Shown here in pieces: positions 1-5,944 of a DNA stretch of 8,132 nt. Source of the stretch: Planctomycetaceae bacterium (GTDB taxonomy: Bacteria; Planctomycetota; Planctomycetia; Isosphaerales; Isosphaeraceae); NCBI GenBank assembly GCA_019232645.1, contig JAFANO010000317.1, positions 1 through 8,132 of the forward strand, given 5' to 3'. Both the position numbers and the translations under genes were made by a program. How positions within the stretch are numbered: the stretch's first letter is position 1; every line of letters begins with the position of its first letter. Below the pieces are notes generated by a model that worked only from the letters and a program-made list of their open reading frames with translations, did not search any database and was not told the DNA's origin.

Positions 1-2
1 AT

Positions 3-26
3 GGGACATAAGGTGCTTTATGTCCC
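3..26. repeat. Perfect 9-bp inverted repeat at window edge
   Basis: GGGACATAA (3-11) and TTATGTCCC (18-26) are exact reverse complements separated by a 6-nt loop. No T-tract follows, so this is not an ordinary intrinsic terminator. It could be an end or regulatory palindrome of a mobile element whose body lies to the left, or an operator. The sequence cannot decide between these because the window starts here. Confidence 0.55.
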
Positions 27-63
27 CTCCTTTCACCCGGCAGCGGTGCAAAATCGATTGCCC

Positions 64-132
64 GCCCTAACCACTTGAATTGACACGAATGTGAGTTTGC
101 ACGCTATTTGGCGTTACCTAAGTGGTTCGGCC
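64..132. repeat. Spaced inverted repeat framing a promoter-like segment
   Basis: AACCACTT (69-76) and AAGTGGTT (120-127) are exact reverse complements. Extending outward to 64-76 and 120-132 gives 11 of 13 matching positions. Between the arms is a TTGACA box (80-85) with a poor -10 candidate at 103-108 (GCTATT, 17-nt spacing). The segment may hold the vapBC promoter or be a remnant of a small element. It is long-spaced and imperfect, so chance is possible. Confidence 0.3.
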
Positions 133-160
133 CTTGGCAAAATAGGGAGTTTGGTTTAGA

Positions 161-189
161 CTAGGTGTACTAGACCAGTTCAAACCTGG
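161..189 (+). promoter_or_regulatory. Candidate autoregulatory operator of the toxin-antitoxin pair
   Basis: Two short palindromes lie directly before the antitoxin start. The first is CTAG-N5-CTAG (161-173), which includes TGTACT at 166-171. The second is CCAG-N7-CTGG (175-189). Phd/YefM antitoxins usually repress their own operon by binding short palindromes in this position, and the YefM operator has a TGTACA core, one base different from the sequence here. Binding is inferred from position and symmetry only. Confidence 0.35.
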
Positions 190-199
190 GGTCGCTGTG

Positions 200-454
200 A
201 TGAAATCCGTCGGGTCGTACGAAGCCAAAACGCATCTCCCCCGGCTGCTTAGCCGGGTGGAAAAAGGCGAGACCATCACCATCACCAAGCGCGGCAGGCC
301 CGTGGCCCGGCTCGTGCCCGCCGGGGAGCCGCCGACACGCGACGTGGCCACCGTCATCCGCGAGTTCCGGGCTTATAGCCAGGAGCGCAGCCGCACGCTG
401 GGCAAACTCTCGGCCAAGGAGATCAAGGAGATGATCGAGGAGGGACGGCCTTGA
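200..454 (+). CDS. vapB: Type II antitoxin, Phd/YefM fold
   Basis: This 84-residue protein should neutralise the PIN toxin encoded next to it and repress the shared operon. The first 40 residues carry the Phd/YefM pattern: GSYEAKTHLPRLLSRVEKGE, then a beta strand reading ITITKRGRPVARLVP. This N-terminal half forms the DNA-binding dimer in the family. The C-terminal half (about residues 50-84) is charged and helical, as expected for the segment that wraps the toxin. An in-frame GTG directly precedes the ATG at 200 and could also be the start. A GGGG at 188-191 is the only, modest, ribosome-binding candidate. The stop codon overlaps the toxin start in TTGA, which indicates translational coupling. 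Although paired with a VapC, the antitoxin belongs to the Phd/YefM superfamily, a common mix. Confidence 0.85.
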   Translation: MKSVGSYEAKTHLPRLLSRVEKGETITITKRGRPVARLVPAGEPPTRDVATVIREFRAYSQERSRTLGKLSAKEIKEMIEEGRP

Positions 455-909
455 GCAAAAAGAAGGGAGTCGCCATCGCCAAGCGCCCACCGCAGGGGCT
501 GGTCCTCGATAGCTCGGTCGCCATCTCCTGGTGTTTCCCCGACGAGAAGGACGACTATCCCCAATCCGTGCTCGATGCCCTGGCCTCCGCGCCCGCCTTT
601 GTGCCCGATCTCTGGCACCTCGAGGTGGCAAACACGCTGCTGGTCGGTGAGCGGCGCAAACGCTGCACGCAGGCCGACACCGTCGCCTGGATGAACTTCC
701 TGGCCGCGCTGCCCATCGCCGCCGATGAGGAGACAAAGACCTACGCCTTCAGCGACACCACGAACCTCGGCCGCTCGCACAACCTCTCCGCCTACGACGC
801 CGCCTACCTCGAGCTCGCGCTACGGCGGGGTCTGCGCCTCGCCACGCTCGACGACAAGCTCAAGGCCGCCGCTCACGCCGTCGGTGTGCCGCTCTTCGGT
901 CTCCAGTGA
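451..909 (+). CDS. vapC: PIN-domain ribonuclease toxin (VapC-like)
   Basis: This 152-residue protein is a PIN-domain endoribonuclease, the toxin of the pair. VapC toxins cut specific RNAs, often tRNA or rRNA, through Mg/Mn bound by acidic residues. The expected acidic set is visible: D20 in LVLDSSVAISW, E58 in WHLEVANTL, D116 in LSAYDAAYLELA, and D134/D135 in LATLDDKL. The active site therefore looks intact. The start is a TTG inside the antitoxin stop (TTGA); no ATG occurs before the PIN core, so a TTG or internal non-ATG start is required. The first 15 residues (KKK, then KRPP) are a basic tail before the first beta strand and are not part of the fold. The stop overlaps a further short frame in GTGA. 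The gene is GC-rich and consistent with its neighbours. Confidence 0.88.
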   Translation: MSKKKGVAIAKRPPQGLVLDSSVAISWCFPDEKDDYPQSVLDALASAPAFVPDLWHLEVANTLLVGERRKRCTQADTVAWMNFLAALPIAADEETKTYAFSDTTNLGRSHNLSAYDAAYLELALRRGLRLATLDDKLKAAAHAVGVPLFGLQ

Positions 910-1007
910 CAGAAACCGCACTTACCAGCTTGACAGAGAAGGAACGGGCTCGCGCCCTCAACCGCTTCCGGCTGATCCGATCGGCGTACGAGATACGCTT
1001 ACAGTAG
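906..1007 (+). pseudogene. N-terminal remnant of a helix-turn-helix transposase
   Basis: A 33-codon frame starts with GTG at 906, overlapping the vapC stop by GTGA, and ends at TAG 1005-1007. The segment LTEKERARALNRFRLIRSAYE resembles from memory the start of Mu/Tn552-type (HTH plus rve) transposases, which commonly begin LTEEERARALERFR before the first DNA-binding helices. Nothing after the stop continues the protein. I read it as a truncated transposase start left behind the toxin-antitoxin pair. It could instead be a genuine small peptide translated by coupling with vapC. The family match rests on about 20 residues. Confidence 0.4.
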
Positions 1008-1194
1008 GGCCTGCCACCCGGCATCGCGGAGACACGTGGAGGTAGCCGATCGGGCTGCTCTATCGGAGGTTGCATCTACGGATAGAGAACCTTCGGTAGC
1101 AGCGGCCCTGCACTTTCGCGTGCCATGCATCAAGAGCTCACCTTGGCTGATCTTCGGTCCGGGAGCCTCGTGGCCGGACACGCGCGACGCTACG

Positions 1195-1505
1195 TTATAG
1201 CCCGACCTTGGCCGCTGCGTTCTCCCGGAAGAGCGAGCTGTCGCGGATGTAACGCCGCATGACGGCCGGCGACTTGTGGCCCGACTGATCCTGGATCGCC
1301 CGCTCCGAGACGCCCGCCATCGCGGCCTGAGTGATGAGTCCCGCCCGGAGCAAGTGCCCCGCATAGGAGGCTTCGCTTCACGACCTCGGCCACGGCCCTG
1401 TCCGAGAGCCGGGACTCCATCATGTGACCGTGCCTGTTCACCGAGCGGAAGAGGGGACCCTGGTCGATGCCGGCGAGCGCCGGAGCAACTCCGCCCAGAG
1501 GCGGC
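1195..1505 (-). pseudogene. C-terminal remnant of a tyrosine recombinase/integrase (frameshifted)
   Basis: Read on the minus strand, 1362 down to 1195 encodes the end of a phage-type integrase. It has YAGHLLRAGL with the H-x-x-R motif, then QDQSGHKSPAVMRRYIRD with the second His and the nucleophilic Tyr, and ends in ENAAAKVGL before TAA at 1197-1195. The preceding part (about 1505-1375: GIDQGPLFRSVNRHG, then RLSDRAVAEVVKR) is in a different frame. About a dozen residues that normally separate VVKR from the HxxR block are missing. The gene therefore has a frameshift plus a small deletion, and the whole N-terminal half, with the first catalytic Arg, is absent. It cannot make an active recombinase. 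Its intact 3' end points left, away from the sigma factor cluster. Confidence 0.75.
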
Positions 1506-1627
1506 CTTCCGCTCTGCCTAAAGGGGGCGATAACCTCCCCGGTTGAATTCACCCCGAGGCGCGCCGGGCGCATGTGCCTACGAGCAGCTGGACGGCATGA
1601 CGGTGAGGAAGGAGGGGAACCAGCAGG

Positions 1628-2872
1628 GTGAACTCGAACACGGCAGACATTCACGCACTGGTCGACGAGCTCTACCGCACGGAGTCCCGCCGCGTCTTCG
1701 CCTCCCTGGTCCGGCTGGTGCGGGACTTCGACCTGGCCGAAGAAGCGCTCCACGAGGCGTTTGCGGTGGCGGTCGAGCGTTGGGCCAGAGACGGCGCCCC
1801 GGACAACCCGCGGGCGTGGCTCGTGTCCACGGGGCGCTTCAAGGCGATTGACTCGCTCCGCCGCCGCGGCCACTTCGCCGCCCTGCAGCCGGAGCTCGCC
1901 GGGCGGTTCTCGGAGATCGCCAATGCGAATGCGGCGAGGGCATCGGAGGAGATCGAGGACGACCGCCTGCGGCTCATCTTCGCCTGCTGCCACCCGGCGA
2001 TCGACCGCAAGGTCCAGGTCCCGCTCACGCTCCGGGAGGTCTGCGGGCTGACGATGGAGGAGATCGCCGGCGCGTTCCTGACCGCGCCGGGGACGATGGC
2101 GCAGCGCCTCGTGCGGGGCAAGGCCAAGATCCGCGACGCCGGGATCCCGTTCGCGATCCCGCCTGCGGAGGAGCTCCCCGAGCGGCTGGAGTCGGTCCTG
2201 GCGGTGATCTACCTGATCTTCAACGAGGGCTACTCCGCCACGGCGGGCGAGACGCTGACGCGGGCGGACCTCTCGGGCGAGGCCATCCGCCTGGGTCGGC
2301 TCCTCGTGGACCTCTTGCCCGACCCGGAGGCGATCGGGCTGCTCGGGCTGATGCTCCTCCAGGAGTCCCGCCGCGAGACCCGCGCGACCCCCGAGGGAGA
2401 CATCGTCCTGCTCGAGGACCAGGACCGATCGCGGTGGGACGCCCGGCTCATTGCCGAGGGTCGGGCGCTCGTCGAGCGGGCCCTCGGTACGCGCCGGTTC
2501 GGGGCGTACTCCATCCAGGCTGCCATCGCCGCCGTCCACGCGGGCGCCCCGACCGCGCAGGCCACGGACTGGCGGCAGATCGTTGCACTGTACGACGCCC
2601 TGCTGGCGATCAACCCCTCGCCGGTCGTGGAGCTCAATCGCGCCGTGGCCGTGGCCATGCGGGGCGGGCCGGCAGCCGGGCTCGCCCTGATCGACGCAGT
2701 CCTCGGCCGGGGCGACCTCACCGGCTACCACCTCGCGCACGCCGCGCGAGCCGACCTGCTCAGGCGGCTGGGGCGGCGTGACGAGGCTCGGGCGGCCTAC
2801 GAGCGGGCCCTGGAGCTGGCGCAGCAGGAGCCGGAGAGGCGGTTCCTGAAGAAGCGATTGTCGCAGCTCTGA
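1628..2872 (+). CDS. ECF sigma factor, ECF42 group, with DUF6596/TPR-like C-terminal extension
   Basis: This 414-residue alternative sigma factor directs RNA polymerase to a small promoter set. Region 2 spans about residues 17-80 ([20 protein letters not shown], then [21 protein letters not shown]). Region 4 spans about 115-168 ([45 protein letters not shown]). The ECF42 hallmark LIFNEGYSA is at 196-204, within the DUF6596 segment (about 185-285), and helical TPR-like repeats fill about 290-414 ([24 protein letters not shown], then [15 protein letters not shown]). In this group the C-terminal extension, rather than a separate anti-sigma factor, is thought to control activity; no anti-sigma gene is seen here. 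The GTG start at 1628 follows GGAGGGG (1611-1617) with a 10-nt gap. No TGTCGA box precedes it, although the genes after it have such boxes. YCII/DGPF and VOC genes downstream are the usual partners of ECF42. Confidence 0.92.
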   Translation: MNSNTADIHALVDELYRTESRRVFASLVRLVRDFDLAEEALHEAFAVAVERWARDGAPDNPRAWLVSTGRFKAIDSLRRRGHFAALQPELAGRFSEIANANAARASEEIEDDRLRLIFACCHPAIDRKVQVPLTLREVCGLTMEEIAGAFLTAPGTMAQRLVRGKAKIRDAGIPFAIPPAEELPERLESVLAVIYLIFNEGYSATAGETLTRADLSGEAIRLGRLLVDLLPDPEAIGLLGLMLLQESRRETRATPEGDIVLLEDQDRSRWDARLIAEGRALVERALGTRRFGAYSIQAAIAAVHAGAPTAQATDWRQIVALYDALLAINPSPVVELNRAVAVAMRGGPAAGLALIDAVLGRGDLTGYHLAHAARADLLRRLGRRDEARAAYERALELAQQEPERRFLKKRLSQL

Positions 2873-2938
2873 CGGCCGGGCCAACTCCACGGCCTCCGTC
2901 GCCCGCCGCGCCGGCGAACCCCGAAAAATCCCGCCGCG

Positions 2939-2965
2939 TGTCGATCTGCTCCCGGCCCGTCCGAC
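2939..2965 (+). promoter_or_regulatory. Putative ECF42 promoter before the first VOC gene
   Basis: TGTCGA at 2939-2944 is followed, after 17 nt, by CGAC at 2962-2965 (an overlapping CGTC begins at 2958). As I recall, the motif proposed for ECF42 sigma factors is TGTCGA at -35 with CG(A/T)C at -10. The predicted start of transcription would leave a leader of roughly 65 nt before the ATG at 3038. The box lies in the 165-nt gap after the sigma gene. Confidence 0.6.
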
Positions 2966-3037
2966 TAAGGGGAGACGGGCAGGCCGGCACATCGTGACGT
3001 GCGGGCCACCGACCGACCTTCGCTTGCGAGGAAACCC

Positions 3038-3499
3038 ATGGCGCGGCAGAAGATCACTCCCTTCCTGTGGTTCGACGGCAAGGCGGAAGAGGCCGCCGAG
3101 TTCTACGTCTCGATCTTCCCGGACTCCGCCGTCACGGGCGTCACCCCGGGGCCGACCGGGGCGCCGCTCGTGGTCCAGTTCCGGCTCGCGGGGGTGGAGT
3201 TCCTGGCCCTGAACGGCGGGCCGCAGTTCAGGTTCAACGAGGCGATCTCGCTCTCGATCGACTGCCGCTCGCAGGCCGAGGTCGACGAGCTGTGGGAGAA
3301 GCTCTCCGCCGGCGGTTCGGAGGGCCGGTGCGGGTGGCTGAAGGACAGGTACGGCCTGTCGTGGCAGGTGGTGCCCGCCGTGCTGCCGAAGCTCCTGGCG
3401 GACCCGGACCGCGCGAAGGCGGCCCGGGTGATGGAGGCGATGATGCGGATGACCAGGCTCGACATCCAGGCGCTCCAGGACGCCGCCGACGAGAAGTAG
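3038..3499 (+). CDS. VOC-superfamily protein, PhnB-like (3-demethylubiquinone methyltransferase-like fold)
   Basis: This 153-residue soluble protein of the vicinal-oxygen-chelate superfamily begins KITPFLWFDGKAEEAAEFYV, the standard first beta-alpha unit of PhnB-like proteins. It continues with VVQFRLAGVEFLALNGG (about 45-61), ISLSIDCRSQAEVDELWEKL and WLKDRYGLSWQVVP (about 100-113), followed by a helical tail (KAARVMEAMMRM). Length and motif order fit the family. Many members have no known substrate, and those beside ECF42 sigma genes are uncharacterised. The ATG at 3038 is preferred over the upstream in-frame GTG at 2999: GAGGAAA (3028-3034) sits just ahead of it and the family motif starts a few residues later. 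The next gene begins 50 nt downstream without its own sigma box, so the two are probably co-transcribed. Confidence 0.85.
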   Translation: MARQKITPFLWFDGKAEEAAEFYVSIFPDSAVTGVTPGPTGAPLVVQFRLAGVEFLALNGGPQFRFNEAISLSIDCRSQAEVDELWEKLSAGGSEGRCGWLKDRYGLSWQVVPAVLPKLLADPDRAKAARVMEAMMRMTRLDIQALQDAADEK

Positions 3500-3549
3500 T
3501 GTGCGGGGAAGGGGTTTCGGTTCGGCGGACAGACGCCAGGGGGGACGCG

Positions 3550-4311
3550 ATGAGATACATGCTGCTCGTGTACGGGACCGAGAGCCGCTGGACGGAAGAG
3601 GAGCGCAGGGCCTGCATGGTCGAGTCCCTGGGGGTCTGCGACCAGCTGGCCGCCCAGGGCAAATCCCTGGCCTCGTCGCCGCTCCAGTCGGTCACGACCG
3701 CCGTGACCGTCCGTGTGCGAGACGGCCAGACGCTCGTCACCGACGGCCCGTTCGCGGAAACGACGGAGCAGCTCGGGGGCTACTACGTCCTGGAGCTCGC
3801 CCACCTCGACGAGGCGATTGCGGTCGCCTCGAAGCTCCCGCCCGTCACCAAGGGCACCGTCGAGATCCGCCCGCTTCTTCCCCTCGACGGCTTGCCGCCG
3901 GCGCGGCCGCTACCGGCGGCGGAAGGCTCGAGCCGCCCGTTCATGCTCCTCTGCTACGACGACGAGGAGGCGTGGCGGGCGGCCGGCCCGGAGGTCCTGC
4001 GGGAGGCCATGGCGGAGGCCGCTGCGCTTGCCCGGCAGTTGAGCGACGCGGGCCAGTACGCGAGCGCGTCGCCGCTCCACCCGGCAGAGACGGCCACGTG
4101 CGTGCGGGTGCGGGACGGGAAGCGGGTGATCACCGACGGGCCGTTCGCCGAGACGCACGAGGTCCTGGGCGGGTACTACGTGATCCTCGCCGAGACCCGC
4201 GACGCGGCCGCCCGCATGGCCGCCCGGCACCCGGGCGCGCGGCTCGGTGCGGTCGAGGTCCGGCCGCTCTTCGACCTGTCGGGGCTCATGCAATCGCCGC
4301 CGATTTCGTGA
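3550..4311 (+). CDS. Tandem YCII-domain (DGPF) protein
   Basis: This 253-residue protein consists of two YCII-related domains. Domain 1 spans about residues 1-113 (MRYMLLVYG, then VTDGPFAETTEQLGGYYVLE, IRPLLPLDG). Domain 2 spans about 128-245 (PFMLLCYDDE, ITDGPFAETHEVLGGYYVIL, VRPLFDLSG). The DGPF signatures are at residues 65-68 and 196-199, and a proline/alanine-rich linker joins the domains. Single YCII proteins are about 120-140 residues and usually act as dimers, so this is a fused pair. YCII domains have a ferredoxin-like fold. Some enzyme relatives exist, but for the DGPF proteins driven by ECF42 no reaction is established. The ATG at 3550 follows AGGGGGAC directly and matches the family N-terminus. 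An open reading frame runs further upstream, but only as a shadow of the VOC gene. Confidence 0.88.
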   Translation: MRYMLLVYGTESRWTEEERRACMVESLGVCDQLAAQGKSLASSPLQSVTTAVTVRVRDGQTLVTDGPFAETTEQLGGYYVLELAHLDEAIAVASKLPPVTKGTVEIRPLLPLDGLPPARPLPAAEGSSRPFMLLCYDDEEAWRAAGPEVLREAMAEAAALARQLSDAGQYASASPLHPAETATCVRVRDGKRVITDGPFAETHEVLGGYYVILAETRDAAARMAARHPGARLGAVEVRPLFDLSGLMQSPPIS

Positions 4312-4316
4312 GTCCC

Positions 4317-4343
4317 TGTCGATTATCGAGCCGGCCGATCGAC
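4317..4343 (+). promoter_or_regulatory. Putative ECF42 promoter before the second VOC gene
   Basis: TGTCGA at 4317-4322 is followed after 17 nt by CGAC at 4340-4343; the eight bases from 4336 are CGATCGAC. The layout matches the box before the first VOC gene, where the equivalent eight bases are CGTCCGAC at identical spacing. It lies 6 nt after the stop of the tandem YCII gene and about 75 nt before the ATG at 4420. Confidence 0.6.
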
Positions 4344-4419
4344 CACATGAGGAGCGAGACGGAGGCAAGCGAGTGAATGACCCGTCCGCCCCGACAACAA
4401 CCAAGCCCTAGGAGAGACC

Positions 4420-4848
4420 ATGACCGGCACCAACATCACCCCGTACCTGTTCTTCGGCGGCCGCTGCGAGGAGGCCCTGGAGTTCTACCGCACGGCGCTC
4501 GGCGCCGAGGTCGAGATGGTCATGCGGTTCAGCGAGAGCCCGGAGCCGCCCCCGCCCGGGATGCTGCAGGCGGGCTTCGAGAACAAGGTCATGCACGCCT
4601 CGTTCCGCGTGCGCGGCGTCCCGCTCATGGCGTCCGACGGATGCGACGACAGGTCGAAGTTCGACGGATTCCGCCTAGCGCTCACCGTGCCGACCGAGGC
4701 GGACGCACGCAGGGCCTTCGACGCCCTGGCCGACGGGGGCAGCGTCCAGATGCCGCTCACGAAGACCTTCTGGTCACCGTGCTACGGGATGGTGACCGAT
4801 CGCTTCGGCCTCGGGTGGATGGTCATGGTCGCCGGCCTAGCGAACTGA
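4420..4848 (+). CDS. VOC-superfamily protein, PhnB/YjdN-like
   Basis: This 142-residue protein is closer to the E. coli PhnB/YjdN type than its upstream paralogue. It opens with ITPYLFFGGRCEEALEFYRT, has MHASFRVRGVPLMASDG in the middle (about 58-74), and ends in the typical KTFWSPCYGMVTDRFGLGWM (about 115-134). The full fold is present. No substrate can be assigned. The ATG at 4420 follows AGGAG (4410-4414) with a 5-nt gap. A putative sigma box sits about 75 nt upstream. With the preceding VOC and YCII genes it makes an alternating VOC-YCII-VOC-YCII order, suggesting that these domains act in one process or arose by duplication of a two-gene unit. Confidence 0.87.
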   Translation: MTGTNITPYLFFGGRCEEALEFYRTALGAEVEMVMRFSESPEPPPPGMLQAGFENKVMHASFRVRGVPLMASDGCDDRSKFDGFRLALTVPTEADARRAFDALADGGSVQMPLTKTFWSPCYGMVTDRFGLGWMVMVAGLAN

Positions 4849-4876
4849 CGGTGCGGAGTGGTGGGCCGCCGGCGCG

Positions 4877-4900
4877 TGTCGAGCACGGCGGCCCTGTCCA
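4877..4900 (+). promoter_or_regulatory. Possible weak ECF42 promoter before the YCII-GyrI gene
   Basis: TGTCGA at 4877-4882 lies in the 121-nt gap before the YCII-GyrI gene. No CGAC or CGTC occurs at 17 nt; the nearest resemblance is TGTCC at 4895-4899, 12 nt downstream. The -35 half is exact but the -10 half is poor, so this may be a weaker promoter or a chance hexamer. Transcription could also simply continue from the box at 4317. Confidence 0.35.
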
Positions 4901-4969
4901 CCGCGTGGGATGCGTTCGCCAGCGAGCGACCGAACGAACTGAACGACCGTGATCAGCGAGGAGGGCGTC

Positions 4970-5851
4970 ATGAAGGTGATGGTCATCGTCAAGGCCACCA
5001 GGGGGTCGGAGGCCGGGGAGCTCCCGAGCACGGAGCTCCTCTCCGCCATGGGGAAGTACAACGAAGAACTCGTGGAGGCGGGGATCCTGCTCGCGGGGGA
5101 GGGGCTCCAGCCGAGCTCGAAGGGGGCGCGGGTGCGGTTCTCCGGAGAGAGTCGCGTCGTGACCGACGGGCCGTTCGCCGAGACGAATGAGGTGATCGCC
5201 GGCTTCTGGCTGTGGAAGGTGCGGTCCATGGAGGAGGCGATCGCGTGGGTGAAGCGATGCCCGAATCCGATGACCGAGGACTCCGAGATCGAGATCCGTC
5301 CGGTGTTCGAGGCCGACGACCTGGGAGAGGCGTTCACGCCGAAGCTGCGCGAGCAGGAGGCCGCCGTGCGTGCGAAGGCGCTGGGCCTGGGTACCCCCAC
5401 GTTCCGACCGGGGCCCGGACTGCTCATCGCCGGGCTGATCGAGTCGTACACGCCGGCGACCCGGGCGAAGATCCCCGAGCAGTGGCGGCGACTCGCGCCG
5501 CACCTGGGCAGGGTGCCTGGTCAGGTCGGGTCGGACTCCTACGGCGTCTGCTGGAACGCCGGTCCCGACTGCTCGTTCGAGTACCTCGCCGGCGTCGCCG
5601 TCTCGTCGCCCGACCGCCTGCCCACAGGCTTCAAGACCCTCGAGATCGACCCCCGCCGCTACGCCGTGTTCGTCCATGCGGGTCACGTGTCGACGATCCC
5701 GGAGACGATCGACGCGATCTGGACCAGGTGGGCGCCGGACTGCGGCCTGCGGGTATCGCACGACGCCCCGTGCTTCGAGCGGTACACGCCCGAGTTCGAC
5801 CCCGGCACGGGACTTGGCGGCATGGAGGTCTGGGTCCCACTGGAAGTGTGA
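4970..5851 (+). CDS. YCII (DGPF) domain fused to a GyrI-like effector-binding domain
   Basis: This 293-residue fusion protein has a YCII domain at about residues 1-115 (MKVMVIVKATRGSEAGE, then VVTDGPFAETNEVIAGFWLW, IEIRPVFEADD), with DGPF at 66-69. After a linker, residues about 150-293 form a GyrI-like/AraC-type effector-binding domain: LLIAGLIESYTP, FEYLAGVAV, YAVFVHAGHVSTIPETIDAI, and the closing FERYTPEFDPGTGLGGMEVW. GyrI-like domains bind small hydrophobic or cationic molecules in a central pocket; in regulators they sense drugs, and alone they sequester or hydrolyse ligands. No DNA-binding domain is present, so this is not a classical AraC/MerR regulator. The ATG at 4970 is preferred over the GTG at 4949 because GAGGAGGG (4958-4965) sits just before it and the YCII motif starts there. 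No clear terminator follows. Confidence 0.88.
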   Translation: MKVMVIVKATRGSEAGELPSTELLSAMGKYNEELVEAGILLAGEGLQPSSKGARVRFSGESRVVTDGPFAETNEVIAGFWLWKVRSMEEAIAWVKRCPNPMTEDSEIEIRPVFEADDLGEAFTPKLREQEAAVRAKALGLGTPTFRPGPGLLIAGLIESYTPATRAKIPEQWRRLAPHLGRVPGQVGSDSYGVCWNAGPDCSFEYLAGVAVSSPDRLPTGFKTLEIDPRRYAVFVHAGHVSTIPETIDAIWTRWAPDCGLRVSHDAPCFERYTPEFDPGTGLGGMEVWVPLEV

Positions 5852-5944
5852 GGCCTCTCGGCCGGTCACGGCCCGGTACTTGAGCCTCGTCATCCGTCAG
5901 GAATCGTGGCGCGTCGGAGATTATCCGTGCCTCGCGTCATACCT

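Noticed and set aside
175..189. CCAG-TTCAAAC-CTGG looks like a tRNA T-arm, possibly a tRNA 3' end or attachment site
   Set aside because: The stem is only 4 bp, no acceptor stem or CCA follows, and no D-arm or anticodon arm is visible upstream. An operator palindrome or chance is simpler.
1008..1194. Possible gene or RNA between the vapC fragment and the integrase remnant
   Set aside because: No plausible coding frame, ribosome-binding site or strong structure was seen, only a short CCGATCGG palindrome (1046-1053).
1190..2992. 600-codon minus-strand open frame antisense to the sigma factor gene
   Set aside because: Its composition (runs of R, P, G, E) is typical of a shadow frame in GC-rich DNA, and the plus strand encodes a well-recognised sigma factor. 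Only its last third near 1375-1505 coincides with real integrase remnant sequence.
3067..3549. Upstream extension of the tandem YCII frame
   Set aside because: This part overlaps the VOC1 gene in another frame and has arginine/glycine-rich shadow composition. The YCII fold and ribosome-binding sequence place the start at 3550.
5688..5693. Fourth TGTCGA box with CGATC 12 nt downstream
   Set aside because: It lies inside the coding region of the GyrI-like domain, in codons for conserved residues (HVSTIP), and no gene start follows at a suitable distance. A chance hexamer is expected at this frequency.
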